From positions 1,426,001-1,490,000 of the forward strand of contig NZ_JIBE01000004.1 in assembly GCF_000620465.1 (NCBI RefSeq): 64,000 nt of DNA, given 5' to 3'. Source of the stretch: Ralstonia sp. UNC404CL21Col (lineage in GTDB: Bacteria > Pseudomonadota > Gammaproteobacteria > Burkholderiales > Burkholderiaceae). Each line of letters starts with the position of its first letter. Positions within the stretch are counted from its first letter, which is position 1. Below, piece after piece: positions 9,097 to 17,120 of this stretch. The position numbers were made by a program, and so were the translations under genes. A model generated the notes under the pieces. It made no database searches. It was given only the letters and a program-made list of their open reading frames with translations, and was not told the origin of the DNA.

Positions 9097-9123
9097 TATA
9101 TGTAATTAATGCAGTTACATATA
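9097..9123. promoter_or_regulatory. Candidate Rrf2 operator upstream of the reductase gene
   Basis: Perfect inverted repeat TATATGTAA-N9-TTACATATA, 9-bp arms, 39 bp upstream of the reductase ATG. On the minus strand a TATAAC -10-like box (9095-9100) overlaps one arm, a position suited to repression. The same spacing and core (TGTAA-N11-TACA) recurs upstream of the Rrf2 gene itself at 9607-9633. Confidence 0.7.
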
Positions 9124-9128
9124 GGGGT

Positions 9129-9152
9129 AAAAAAATAGGCCGACATGTGGCC
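9129..9152 (-). terminator. Weak intrinsic terminator after the Rrf2 gene
   Basis: Reading on the minus strand, a short GGCC/GGCC hairpin directly after the Rrf2 stop is followed by a run of seven T (A-run 9129-9135 on the plus strand). The stem is only about 4 bp, so termination may be partial. Confidence 0.4.
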
Positions 9153-9155
9153 CGG

Positions 9156-9593
9156 CTAGGCCCGACGGCGGCGGCGCTGCGCGTGCCCCACCTCGCTGAG
9201 GATGCCGGCGATGGTCTGCGCAGCCAGCTCGGCCTCCAGCGCGGCCTGCGCGCGCTCCGTCACGCGCTCCAGCACGCCGGTGATCTCGCGGCCGACCTCG
9301 CACGCCGGGTTGGGTGCGTTGGGCGGCAGCGCAATCAGCACCGGAGATTCCACTACACGAAAGACGTCGAGCAGCGTGATGCGATCTGCTGGCCGCGCCA
9401 GCGTGGCGCCGCCTGTTGCGCCCATCTGCGAGGTCACAAAGCCGGCGTCCGCCAACTGCGCCACCAGACGCCGGATCAGCGCCGGGTTCGTGCCCACGCT
9501 GCCAGCAATGAGCGATGACGGCACCGGCCCCTCTGCGCTGGCAAGCAGGGTGAGGATATGCACGGCGACGGCGAAGCGGCTGCTGGTAGACAT
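9156..9593 (-). CDS. Rrf2-family transcriptional regulator
   Basis: A 145-residue winged-helix regulator with the family opening SSRFAVAVHILTLLA, the recognition helix region NPALIRRLVAQLADAGFV and the wing GATGGATLARPADRITLLDV. Only one cysteine (NPACEVG) is present, so it cannot hold the three-cysteine Fe-S cluster of IscR/NsrR-type members; it belongs to the cluster-free YwnA-like group. It probably represses itself and the adjacent reductase through the shared dyad. The C-terminus is Arg-rich. The ligand or signal is unknown; electrophile or redox sensing by the single cysteine is a guess. Confidence 0.88.
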   Translation of the reverse strand: MSTSSRFAVAVHILTLLASAEGPVPSSLIAGSVGTNPALIRRLVAQLADAGFVTSQMGATGGATLARPADRITLLDVFRVVESPVLIALPPNAPNPACEVGREITGVLERVTERAQAALEAELAAQTIAGILSEVGHAQRRRRRA

Positions 9594-9606
9594 GGAGTTA
9601 GGCGCG

Positions 9607-9633
9607 AAAGTGTAACCATGTTAGATACACTTT
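9607..9633. promoter_or_regulatory. Candidate Rrf2 autoregulatory operator
   Basis: Perfect inverted repeat AAAGTGTA-N11-TACACTTT, 8-bp arms, 13 bp upstream of the Rrf2 start. Aligned over 27 bp with the reductase dyad it shares TGTAA at positions 5-9 and TACA at 20-23, so both sites fit one binding protein. Confidence 0.65.
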
Positions 9634-9667
9634 GGCGCGCAGTCAACCCGGTGGCCAGACGTGCATT

Positions 9668-10312
9668 TCAGAAGGCTGCGCCCAATGCCGCCGCCCGCGC
9701 TTTGGCATCGGCCTTGGTCGCCGCCAGCAGATCGGGCGCCGTGAGCGTGGGGGCGGCGCTGATTTCGGTCACGTCTTCGATGCCGAGAAAACGCAGCCAG
9801 CGGCGCAGATAGGGCTTCTGGAAGTCGTCCGGCGATTCGCTGGCACCTTCCGTGTGTGCGGCGTACGCCCCGGCGCTGGCGTAGATGAGCGCCGCCTTCT
9901 TGCCCGAGAGCAGCGCCTGATAACCCGTGGCGGGCGACCAGTTCCAGTTCTGCCCCGGCAGCGTCACCACATCAATGAAGTGCTTGAGCCGATACGGCAC
10001 ACCGAAATTCCACATCGGTACGGAAAAGAGGTAATGGTCGGCCGCATTGAACCGCTGCGCTAGCGCCACGGCGCGCTGCCATTGCGCATGCTGCTCCGGC
10101 GTGGCGGTCTGGGTGCGCAGAACGGCAAACTTGGCGCCGATCATGTCGGCGTCGAATTCGGGCAGGTCGATGTCCCGGCTCCACAAGTCGATCGTGTCCA
10201 TCTCGTGGCCGGGGTGCGCGGTGCGGTACGCGTCGAGAAACTGCTTGGCCACGTCGATGGAGTGGGACAGCGTTTTCATGGGCGAGGCTTCGATATAGAG
10301 CAGGCGAGTCAT
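9668..10312 (-). CDS. azoR: FMN-dependent NADH-azoreductase (AzoR-like)
   Basis: A 214-residue flavodoxin-like quinone/azo reductase. The FMN phosphate-binding segment is EASPMKTLSHSIDVA near the N-terminus, and the flavin ring segment is FSVPMWNFGVPYRLKHFID (about 95-113), the hallmark of AzoR proteins, followed by ALIYASAGAY. The open frame runs far upstream, but the ATG at 10312 has AGGAG 6-10 bp before it and starts the conserved strand MTRLLYIEA. It lies 20 bp after the SMR exporter gene on the same strand, so the two are likely one operon concerned with xenobiotic or quinone stress. Confidence 0.92.
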   Translation of the reverse strand: MTRLLYIEASPMKTLSHSIDVAKQFLDAYRTAHPGHEMDTIDLWSRDIDLPEFDADMIGAKFAVLRTQTATPEQHAQWQRAVALAQRFNAADHYLFSVPMWNFGVPYRLKHFIDVVTLPGQNWNWSPATGYQALLSGKKAALIYASAGAYAAHTEGASESPDDFQKPYLRRWLRFLGIEDVTEISAAPTLTAPDLLAATKADAKARAAALGAAF

Positions 10313-10332
10313 GCTGGGCTCCTGGATACGTT

Positions 10333-10662
10333 TTACGCAGCGTTGAAGAAGTTGAGGCCGACGGTGCCGGCAATCACGAGCCCGATGCAGGCCAGGCGCG
10401 CGGGCTGCATGCTCTCGCCAAAGAGCACGATGCCCAGCACCGTCACGCCCACCGAGCCGATGCCCGTCCAGATGGCGTAGGCCGTGCCGGCGGGCAGGCC
10501 GCGCATGGCATGCGTGAGCAGAAAGACGCTCGCAAGCGCCGTCACGATGCCGAGCACGCTGGGAATGGGGCGCGTCCACCCTTGCGCAAATTTGAGCGAG
10601 ACCGCCATGGCGATCTCCACAGCCCCGGCTGCCAGCAGCCAGAGCCAGGCGGTTTGAAGCAT
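10333..10662 (-). CDS. SMR-family small multidrug/guanidinium exporter (SugE/Gdx-like)
   Basis: A 109-residue inner-membrane protein with four transmembrane helices. The essential proton/substrate Glu is Glu16 (GAVEIAM), and the SugE-type segments LPAGTAYAIWTGIGSVG and GESMQPARLA are present. Relative to the guanidinium exporter Gdx of E. coli, the Gly and Ser positions are kept, but the active-site Trp three residues after the Glu is Met19 here, so guanidinium specificity is doubtful and quaternary ammonium transport is possible. The ATG at 10662 has a GGAGG site. It is the first gene of a pair with the azoreductase. Confidence 0.88.
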   Translation of the reverse strand: MLQTAWLWLLAAGAVEIAMAVSLKFAQGWTRPIPSVLGIVTALASVFLLTHAMRGLPAGTAYAIWTGIGSVGVTVLGIVLFGESMQPARLACIGLVIAGTVGLNFFNAA

Positions 10663-10770
10663 GGGACCTCCGAGATGTCCGCTGCCGGGCCGGCAAGCGG
10701 ATGCGTTGCGATGCACTCAGAGTAAGGACGGTGCGGTGCGGCAACAAGTACGCACCTGGAGGTAACCACC

Positions 10771-10920
10771 ATGGGCGGCGCGGGTATGGGTCTCAGGGCA
10801 TTCGGGCATCCGGGCATCCGGGCGCCCACCAAACGATCTGTGCGCCGCGTTGGCAAAAACGCAATTCGCTGCCGTGTCGCGGCGCCCGATCGGCACCATC
10901 GTCGGCACCGCTGCTCCTAA
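10771..10920 (+). CDS. Possible small Arg-rich ORF or leader peptide
   Basis: A 49-codon open frame begins with ATG 6 bp after GGAGG (TGGAGGTAACC) and ends TAA at 10918-10920. The product would be Gly-rich at the start and Arg/His-rich at the end. The frame crosses the 8-bp tandem repeat. Its strong ribosome binding site is the only positive evidence; amino-acid content looks like that of translated noncoding GC-rich DNA. It could be a leader for the HAD gene or chance. Confidence 0.2.
   Translation: MGGAGMGLRAFGHPGIRAPTKRSVRRVGKNAIRCRVAAPDRHHRRHRCS
10796..10823. repeat. 8-bp tandem repeat, 3.5 copies
   Basis: GGGCATTC followed by two exact GGGCATCC units and a partial GGGC. It is a possible slipped-strand variable site in the divergent intergenic region upstream of the HAD gene. 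Confidence 0.7.
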
Positions 10921-10994
10921 GCTAGACGCCATGCAAGGCGGCTTGCCGCCACCCTTGGATTCATTCTGGCGTTCAACCATTCAGGAGCGTTGTC

Positions 10995-11693
10995 ATGGCC
11001 CTTCGGGATTTCAAAGTGCTGACTTTCGACGTCGTCGGAACGTTGATCGATTTCGAGGGCGGCATGCTCGCCTACCTGCGCCGTGCGGTGCCCGACAGCA
11101 AGGTCACCGACGAGGATTTTCTTGGCGCCTACCGGGCCGCGCGCAAACGCGGCCAGACCGAGTGGTACCCCGACGATCTGGTGCCGTGCTGGCACATCGT
11201 CGCGCAGCAGCTTGGCTTGCCCGATACCGATGCGCTGGCGCGCGGCTTTCGCGATTCGGTGGCCGAATGGCCGGCGTTTCCCGATTCGGTGGAGGCGCTG
11301 CAGCGGTTGGGCAAGCGCTTCAAGCTCGTCACCATGACGAACGCGCAGTCGTGGGCGCTCGATCATTTCCAGCGGACGCTGGGCGCACCGTTCGACCTGC
11401 TGCTCAGCTGCGACGATGCCCTGTGCGAGAAGCCCGATGCGCAGTATTTCGCCTATGCACGCGGCCGCTATGAAGGCGCGTGGGGCTTCAAGCAGGCCGA
11501 CAACCTACACGTGGCGCAGAGCCAGTACCACGACATCGGCATCTCGAAACGCCTCGGCATCACCACCTGCTGGATCGAGCGCCGGTACGGCATGAAAGAT
11601 TCGGGCGGCACCATCGAATCGGAGCACACCGTGCCGGATTACCACTTCCATACGCTCGCCCAGTTGGCCGATGCGGTCGAGGTCGGCAAGTGA
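10995..11693 (+). CDS. Haloacid dehalogenase type II (HAD superfamily), copy 1
   Basis: A 232-residue HAD hydrolase of the L-2-haloacid dehalogenase-like group. Motif I is FDVVGTL with nucleophile Asp12; as in dehalogenases, the second Asp used by phosphatases is absent. Motif II is TMTNAQS and motif III the Lys in CEKPDAQ; acidic residues follow. An ATG at 10995 has AGGAG upstream. It overlaps the M20 amidohydrolase start by 4 bp (GTGA). True dehalogenase activity is not proven; in amine catabolic loci such proteins often hydrolyse unknown intermediates. A related HAD protein lies at 20957. Confidence 0.88.
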   Translation: MALRDFKVLTFDVVGTLIDFEGGMLAYLRRAVPDSKVTDEDFLGAYRAARKRGQTEWYPDDLVPCWHIVAQQLGLPDTDALARGFRDSVAEWPAFPDSVEALQRLGKRFKLVTMTNAQSWALDHFQRTLGAPFDLLLSCDDALCEKPDAQYFAYARGRYEGAWGFKQADNLHVAQSQYHDIGISKRLGITTCWIERRYGMKDSGGTIESEHTVPDYHFHTLAQLADAVEVGK

Positions 11694-12883
11694 AGCGCGA
11701 CGACATTGCCGCCCCCGTCGCCGATCTGCTGCCGGACCTCGTGGCCCTGCGCCGCGACCTGCATGCGAATCCGGAGCTTGCGTACGAAGAACACCGCACG
11801 GCGGGCATCGTCGCGCAGTCGCTGCGGGTGTTGGGTCTGGAGGTGGAAGAAGGCATCGGCGGCACCGGCGTGGTGGGCACGCTTCGCGGCGGCCCGGGCA
11901 CCCGCAGCGTTGCACTGCGCGCCGACATGGATGCCCTGCCGATGGTGGAGCTGGGCCGGTCAGCGCATGCGAGCCGCATGCAGGGCAAGCACCACGGTTG
12001 CGGGCATGACGGCCACACCAGCATGCTGATCGGCGCGGCCCGCCAGCTTGCGCGAACGGGCGTCGACGGCACGGTCCACTTCATCTTCCAGCCGGCCGAA
12101 GAGGGTCAGGCCGGCGCGCGCCGGATGATCGAAGACGGCCTGTTCGAGCGTTTTCCGTGCGACAGCGTCTATGCGCTGCACAACTGGCCCGACCTGCCGC
12201 TCGGTCATGCGCAGACACGGCCCGGCCCGATCATGGCGGCGGCCGACCGCTTCGACATCACCGTCCGGGGGCGTGGCGGGCATGCAGCCCAGCCTCACCA
12301 CACGCCGGATGCCATCCTCGCGGCCAGCCAGCTGGTGGCGCAACTGCACACCATCGTGTCGCGGCGGATCGATCCGAACGAATCGGCGGTGCTGTCCGTC
12401 ACGCGCATGGAAGGAGGGCACAGCCACAACGTGCTGCCCGCCGAGGTGCGCATCACCGGCACCGTACGCAGCTTCGATGCGGTATCGCAGGATCGCATCG
12501 AGGCGGCGCTGCGCGACACGGCCAACGGCATCGCGCTGGGCAGCGGCACGCAGGTGGAAGTGGATTACCGCCGCTATTACCCGGCGACCATCAACACGCG
12601 GGCCGAAGCGCTGCTCGCGTTGGATGCGGCGCAGGCGATCGGCCTGGAGGCTGCAGAGGCGTCACGCGCTGCCTTCACGTCCGAAGACTTTGCCTTCATG
12701 CTGCAGCGCAAGCCCGGCGCGTATCTCTGGCTCGGGCAGGGACGTGCCGATGCCGGCCCCGATGGCGAATACCCGCTGCACCACCCGTGCTACGACTTCA
12801 ACGACGACGCGTTGCCGCTGGGCGTGCGCTGGTTCTGCGAGGTCGCCCGCCGCGCGTTGGCCGCCGTTCCATCTGGTTCTTGA
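11690..12883 (+). CDS. M20-family metallo-amidohydrolase
   Basis: A 397-residue binuclear metal amidohydrolase of the HipO/AbgB/N-acyl-amino-acid hydrolase type. Metal ligands are visible in CGHDGH, FQPAEEG (the EE pair), HNW and a late His in HHPCYDFNDDAL. The dimerisation-domain motif VRGRGGHAAQPHHTPD is intact. A GTG start at 11690 overlaps the HAD stop and begins the conserved N-terminal helix (LVALRRDLHANPEL); upstream in-frame residues are HAD-gene shadow. It should cleave an N-acyl or N-carbamoyl amino acid or a small amide in the cytoplasm. It converges on the FAD oxidoreductase gene with a 38-bp gap. Confidence 0.92.
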   Translation: MKRDDIAAPVADLLPDLVALRRDLHANPELAYEEHRTAGIVAQSLRVLGLEVEEGIGGTGVVGTLRGGPGTRSVALRADMDALPMVELGRSAHASRMQGKHHGCGHDGHTSMLIGAARQLARTGVDGTVHFIFQPAEEGQAGARRMIEDGLFERFPCDSVYALHNWPDLPLGHAQTRPGPIMAAADRFDITVRGRGGHAAQPHHTPDAILAASQLVAQLHTIVSRRIDPNESAVLSVTRMEGGHSHNVLPAEVRITGTVRSFDAVSQDRIEAALRDTANGIALGSGTQVEVDYRRYYPATINTRAEALLALDAAQAIGLEAAEASRAAFTSEDFAFMLQRKPGAYLWLGQGRADAGPDGEYPLHHPCYDFNDDALPLGVRWFCEVARRALAAVPSGS

Positions 12884-12921
12884 ACTGCGGCCATGCGCGT
12901 CGCCCTTCCGATATTGCAGCC

Positions 12922-14247
12922 CTAGAAATCCGCCACCTTGCCCCAGGCCGAGTGCTTGAAGCGCGCCGGGTCGTACGGGGCCGGGTCGAAGATCGGCTTT
13001 TCACCGGTCACCAGATCGGCAATCAGGTGGCCGGCACCGGGGCCAATACCGAAGCCGTGGCCCGAGAAGCCCGCGGCCAAAATGAACCCAGGAATCTCCG
13101 GCACCTCGCCGATACCGGGCACCCCGTCCGGCGTGTTGTCGACGAAACCGGCCCAGGCGTTGGCGATGCCCGCTTGGCCCAGCACCGGCAGCAGTTCGAC
13201 GGCGCGGCTGTAGGTTTGCTTGACCGCTGCCGCATCGGGCCGTGGGTCGAGAATGCGCATGCGCTCCATGGGCGTGGGGGCATCGAGCCGCCACCGCGCG
13301 AGTGTTTCGTGGCCCGCGCGAATGCCTTCCAGCCCACCGGGGAACACATTGCGCCAGCGCTTCGCGAACATCGGCAGAAACTGCGGCGCGAAGCGCAGCA
13401 GCTGTGCCGTCGGGTCCACGCGTCCGCGACCGCTGATGGCCAGGTTGTAGCTGCCATCGCTGCGGCGCGTGATGGATACGCGTGCAGTGTGCAGGGCGTC
13501 AGGCACCGGCTCGGTCACTCCCGTCACACGCACGATGGACTGGCGAACGGTCGCCTGCGGAAAACGGATGCCCAATTGGCGACAGAACGACGAGGCCCAC
13601 GCGCCGCCTGCAAACACCACGGTGCGGGTCTTGATGGTTCCGGCTTCCGTGACGACGCCGCTTACGCGGCCGCCCTCGATTTCAATGCCCCGTGCGGCGC
13701 AATTCTGGTGAACGGTGCCGCCGAGCTTCATGAGCGCAGCCGCCACAGACGGTGCAGCCTTGGCCGGGTCGGCCGTGCCGTCGCTCGGTGAGAACACGCC
13801 GCCTTTCCACGCGCGACCGGTCAGGCGGCCACGCTCGGAGGCTTCAGTGCTGCTCAGCATGTGCGTGGTCACGCCGGCCGTCTTTGCGAAATCGCGCCAC
13901 TTCGTCCAGCGGGCAAGTTCTTCTTCGTCGTTGCTGAGATAGAGCAGGCCGCAGCGGCGGAAACCTGTGTCTTCGCCCGTGTCGGCGGCAAACTGCTCCC
14001 ACAGTTCAAGGCTCTTGGTGGCCATCGGCAGTTCACGCGCATCGCGGTTTTGCTGTCGGCACCAGCCCCAATTGCGGCTCGACTGCTCGGCCCCGATGCG
14101 GCCCTTTTCGACCACGGCCACCGACACGCCGCGCCTGGCCAGGTAGTACGCAGCAAAGACGCCGATGATGCCGCCGCCGATCACGACGACGTCGGCCTGC
14201 GCTGGAAGGGGAGAGGCGCTCTCGATGAGGCGCAACGGTTGAGACAT
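12922..14247 (-). CDS. FAD-dependent amine/amino-acid oxidoreductase (DadA-like), copy 1
   Basis: A 441-residue DAO-family flavoenzyme. The FAD-binding motif VVVIGGGIIGVFAAYYLARRG starts near residue 20, the second glycine-rich stretch follows at the C-terminus (GFSGHGFGIGPGAGHLIADL), and SRNWGWCRQQNR is typical of the family. It likely oxidises a secondary amine, N-methyl or D-amino acid to an imine. The ATG at 14247 has GAGGA upstream; the longer frame invades the cupin gene. It is the last gene of a minus-strand run with cupin, Lrp regulator and aminotransferase, spaced about 20-90 bp apart. Confidence 0.9.
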   Translation of the reverse strand: MSQPLRLIESASPLPAQADVVVIGGGIIGVFAAYYLARRGVSVAVVEKGRIGAEQSSRNWGWCRQQNRDARELPMATKSLELWEQFAADTGEDTGFRRCGLLYLSNDEEELARWTKWRDFAKTAGVTTHMLSSTEASERGRLTGRAWKGGVFSPSDGTADPAKAAPSVAAALMKLGGTVHQNCAARGIEIEGGRVSGVVTEAGTIKTRTVVFAGGAWASSFCRQLGIRFPQATVRQSIVRVTGVTEPVPDALHTARVSITRRSDGSYNLAISGRGRVDPTAQLLRFAPQFLPMFAKRWRNVFPGGLEGIRAGHETLARWRLDAPTPMERMRILDPRPDAAAVKQTYSRAVELLPVLGQAGIANAWAGFVDNTPDGVPGIGEVPEIPGFILAAGFSGHGFGIGPGAGHLIADLVTGEKPIFDPAPYDPARFKHSAWGKVADF

Positions 14248-14267
14248 GACTCGCTTTCCTCGTTCGT

Positions 14268-14987
14268 TCACGCCTGGGCGTTTTGCACCACGTAGAACTT
14301 GGCGACGCGCTCCGTGCTGAGCCATCCGATGGCGGCGCCCTGCGGCACGAAGATGGCATCGCCGGCACTCACGGACAGCACGCTGCCATCCGGGCCAGCG
14401 AACTGCACACCGCCATCAAGCACGTACATGAACTCGTTCACCGGATGCGCGCGGACGATGCGGTGATAGGGCGTCGAGTCCCAGGTGCCGGCGCGGTATT
14501 GCGTTGGCTCGTCGGTGAAGACGTTGTCGCTGCGGCACTGCGGAACCGGCCCGATCAGCACTTCCGGCGCCGGGCCGCCCGAGGGTTTGAAGTCCGCATC
14601 GGCGTGCAGCGGGATGAGCGCCGGCGTGGTCGGTGTGTTGATGACAGCAGCGCAGAACACGAATCGAACGCCCGTAGCAGCCTCGATGCGCACGGCCGTG
14701 CCGGATGCGATGACCGCGCCCGCGCCCGGGCCGATCACGTGCGGTGCAGAGCCCGGCGCCGTGAGCGTCAACTCGCCCTCCACGACGGCGAGCGTCTCGG
14801 TATGGGGAAAGCTCGCGACATCCCGTTCGCCGACAAAGCTCGCCCGGCCGGCGCTCATCGCGTTGGGCCCTTCCCAGGCAATCTCCCGTTGTTGCGCGAA
14901 GGGGTCGTCGGGGCTCAGGGCGGCGGGCCGGAACGCGGTTGAGATTGGGGCGCCATCGGCGCGATGCAGCATCAGGGCGGTTGTCAT
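14268..14987 (-). CDS. Bicupin protein (DUF861/cupin_3-like)
   Basis: A 239-residue protein with two cupin folds. The N-terminal one (about 30-110) contains FPHTETLAVVEGELTLTAPG; the C-terminal one (about 150-235) contains HRIVRAHPVNEFMYVLDGGV and AGDAIFVPQGAAIGW, resembling the DUF861/ureidoglycine-aminohydrolase-like cupins. Metal-ligand His and Glu are partly kept. It probably binds a small metabolite, as an isomerase, a hydrolase or an accessory protein. The ATG at 14987 is chosen because conserved sequence begins there; only a weak GAGG lies upstream. It sits 20 bp before the FAD oxidoreductase gene on the same strand. Confidence 0.82.
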   Translation of the reverse strand: MTTALMLHRADGAPISTAFRPAALSPDDPFAQQREIAWEGPNAMSAGRASFVGERDVASFPHTETLAVVEGELTLTAPGSAPHVIGPGAGAVIASGTAVRIEAATGVRFVFCAAVINTPTTPALIPLHADADFKPSGGPAPEVLIGPVPQCRSDNVFTDEPTQYRAGTWDSTPYHRIVRAHPVNEFMYVLDGGVQFAGPDGSVLSVSAGDAIFVPQGAAIGWLSTERVAKFYVVQNAQA

Positions 14988-15036
14988 GCAGGGTTGGTCC
15001 TCACCGCATCCAGCAGTGGACTCGGCTTCGAGGGCG

Positions 15037-15531
15037 TCAGCGTTGGTTGGGAAAGAGCCGTTCGATCGGACAGTGCGTTTTGATGAACGGCGATTTGATG
15101 ACGATGTAGCTGAAATATTTGGCAATGCCGATGTTGCGCTCCAGCAGCTCTTCAATCACCTCCTGGTAGTGATTGACGCCGCGCGTGATGAAGCGCAGCA
15201 GGTAGTCGTAGCCGCCGGAGAGCAGGTGGCATTCGAGCACCTCGTCCACCTCGCGGATGGCCGCTTCAAAGCGCACGAAGGTTTCGCGGTGGTGGTCCGA
15301 CAGCGTGACTTCCGTGAAGACGGTCAGCGTGTCGCCCAACTTTTCCAGGCGGATGTGCGCGCCGTAGCCGGAGATGTAGCCGGCTTGCTCCAGGCGCTTG
15401 ACGCGGATCAGGCACGGGCTGGGCGACAGGCCCACGGCGTCGGCCAGGTCCACGTTCGTCATGCGCCCGTTCTTCTGCAGTTGGGCGAGGATGCGCAGGT
15501 CCAGACGATCGATCTTGAGAGCTTCGGTCAT
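15037..15531 (-). CDS. Lrp/AsnC-family transcriptional regulator
   Basis: A 164-residue regulator. The N-terminal HTH is ILAQLQKNGRMTNVDLADAVGLSPSPCLIRVKRLEQAGYI, the classic Lrp signature, followed by the RAM ligand-binding domain with GYDYLLR and the dimerising beta-sheet. The ATG at 15531 starts the family-typical LDRLDLRIL-like opening. It sits inside the minus-strand catabolic run between aminotransferase and cupin genes, so it is the likely local regulator, responding to an amino acid or amine-derived ligand. Which promoters it controls is not shown by the sequence. Confidence 0.93.
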   Translation of the reverse strand: MTEALKIDRLDLRILAQLQKNGRMTNVDLADAVGLSPSPCLIRVKRLEQAGYISGYGAHIRLEKLGDTLTVFTEVTLSDHHRETFVRFEAAIREVDEVLECHLLSGGYDYLLRFITRGVNHYQEVIEELLERNIGIAKYFSYIVIKSPFIKTHCPIERLFPNQR

Positions 15532-15622
15532 GGCAGGGGCGAAGGCGTGGAAGATAGATCCGATTCTGCGGCAGCCAGTGTCTTTTGTGTCAGCTTGTTG
15601 GGGCCTGTTGCTACCGGTTGCA

Positions 15623-17023
15623 TCAGGCGAGCGCCGCACGCACGGCCGGCATGGCCAGCACGTCGTCGAGCGTCTTCTTCAGGCGCGCGAAGAGCTGGGC
15701 GAACTCGTCTTCGGTGTAGGTCAGCGCCGGGGCGAAGCCGAGGATGTTGTCGCCAAACGCCCGGAACACGAGGCCATTGCCGTAGGCCGCCGTGGCAATC
15801 AGGTTGGGCAGGCCAAGTGCCGCATCGAAGCCCCGCTTGGTGGCCTTGTTGCTCACGAGTTCGAGTGCGCCCAGCAGGCCGCGGTGGCGCGCGTCGCCCA
15901 CCAGCGGATGCGTGAGCAGCCCGTCGAGCCCCGCTGCAAAACTCGTCGCGCCGCGCTGGCCATTGGCGAGGATGCCGCCTTCTTCGTACAGGCGCAGCAC
16001 TTCGAGCGCCACCGCTGCGCTCACGGGGTGCGCCGAATATGTGGCGCCGTGGCCGATCGGCACACCGGCGGGCGCGCCGTCGGCAATGCCCGCGTAGAGC
16101 TGGTCGGAAATCAGCGTCGCGCCCATCGGCACGTAGCCTGCCGTGAGCCCCTTGGCCATCGTCATGATGTCCGGGTCGACGCCTTCGGCATCGCAGGCAA
16201 ACATCGGGCCGGTGCGGCCAAAACCGGTGATGACTTCATCCACGACGAACAGGATGCCGAGTTCGCGCGTGGCGTCGCGCATGGCTTTGAGCCAGCCCTT
16301 GGGCGGGACGATCACGCCGCCGGAGCCCTGGATCGGCTCGCAGAAGAACGCGGCAACGTTGTCCGCGCCCAACGCCGCCACCTTGGCGCGCAATGCTGCC
16401 ACCGAAGCGTCGATGATGCCTTGCGCGTCCGCCGGGTTGGCCGCGCGGTATGGGTTGGGCGAGGGGATGTAGTGCTGCGTAGGCAGCGGCAGGTCGAAGT
16501 CACGATGGAAGGCCGGCAGCGCCGTCAGCCCCGCGCCCGTGGAAGACGAGCCGTGATACCCGCGCTCCAGCGAAATGAAATGCTTCTTCGTCGGCTTGCC
16601 CACGGCATTGAAGTACTGGACGATGAAGCGCACGGCGGCATCCACCGCCTCAGACCCACCCAGCGTGAGATAGACGTGATTGAGCGAGCGCGGCGTGATC
16701 TGCACGAGCTTGTCGGCCAAGCGGATGGCGGGCTCGCTGCTGAAGTGAAAGTAGCCGGTGGCGTAGGGCAGGCGGCGCATCTGCTCGGCGGCGGCCTGCA
16801 CCACGCTCTCCTGGCCATAGCCGACGTTGACGCACCAGAGGCCCGCGAAAGCGTCGAGCAACTCGTTGCCATGCGCGTCAGTCAGCCACGCACCGCGTCC
16901 GGATGTCAGCACGGTCGGCCCGCGTTGCTCGTGGGTGCGCCAGGCGGCCACCGGGTGGATCAGGTGTGCGCGGTCGATGGCGTCAAGCGAGGCAAGCTGG
17001 GGCAGATCGGTGAGCTGGGTCAT
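15623..17023 (-). CDS. Class III PLP aminotransferase (omega-amino acid/polyamine-pyruvate type)
   Basis: A 466-residue fold-type I aminotransferase. AGLWCVNVGYGQ, the LGGSEAVDAAVRF cofactor-phosphate region, FVVDEVITGFGRTG with the PLP-ring Asp, and MAKGLTAGYVPMGA with the Schiff-base Lys are all intact. The AGLWCV segment resembles SpuC-like putrescine-pyruvate and omega-amino acid transaminases. It should move an amino group from an omega-amino acid or diamine to pyruvate, yielding an aldehyde for the nearby aldehyde dehydrogenases. The ATG at 17023 is the family-like start. It is followed by the Lrp gene after 91 bp. Confidence 0.92.
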   Translation of the reverse strand: MTQLTDLPQLASLDAIDRAHLIHPVAAWRTHEQRGPTVLTSGRGAWLTDAHGNELLDAFAGLWCVNVGYGQESVVQAAAEQMRRLPYATGYFHFSSEPAIRLADKLVQITPRSLNHVYLTLGGSEAVDAAVRFIVQYFNAVGKPTKKHFISLERGYHGSSSTGAGLTALPAFHRDFDLPLPTQHYIPSPNPYRAANPADAQGIIDASVAALRAKVAALGADNVAAFFCEPIQGSGGVIVPPKGWLKAMRDATRELGILFVVDEVITGFGRTGPMFACDAEGVDPDIMTMAKGLTAGYVPMGATLISDQLYAGIADGAPAGVPIGHGATYSAHPVSAAVALEVLRLYEEGGILANGQRGATSFAAGLDGLLTHPLVGDARHRGLLGALELVSNKATKRGFDAALGLPNLIATAAYGNGLVFRAFGDNILGFAPALTYTEDEFAQLFARLKKTLDDVLAMPAVRAALA

Positions 17024-17120
17024 GGCAGAGTCCGTTCGTGCAATGAAGGCAATCAATGGACTCAAGAGTAGGCTGTGCGGCCTGAGGCTTGGTGCTGCTT
17101 TGCGCGGGAAGAACGCAGCG

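Larger units (their letters stand above)
10663..10994. other. 332-bp divergent intergenic region with 8-bp tandem repeat and possible small ORF
   Basis: The stretch separates the minus-strand exporter pair from the plus-strand HAD gene and must hold both promoters. It contains an 8-bp tandem repeat and one small open frame with a good ribosome binding site, listed separately. I see no convincing -35/-10 pair or operator palindrome. Confidence 0.5.

Noticed and set aside
9097-9633. NsrR or IscR type binding sites
   Set aside because: The nearby Rrf2 protein has one cysteine only and the dyads do not match the usual NsrR or IscR sequences known to me.
15398-17071. 557-residue plus-strand frame opposite the Lrp and aminotransferase genes
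   Set aside because: Both minus-strand genes are clear family members; this frame is a shadow.
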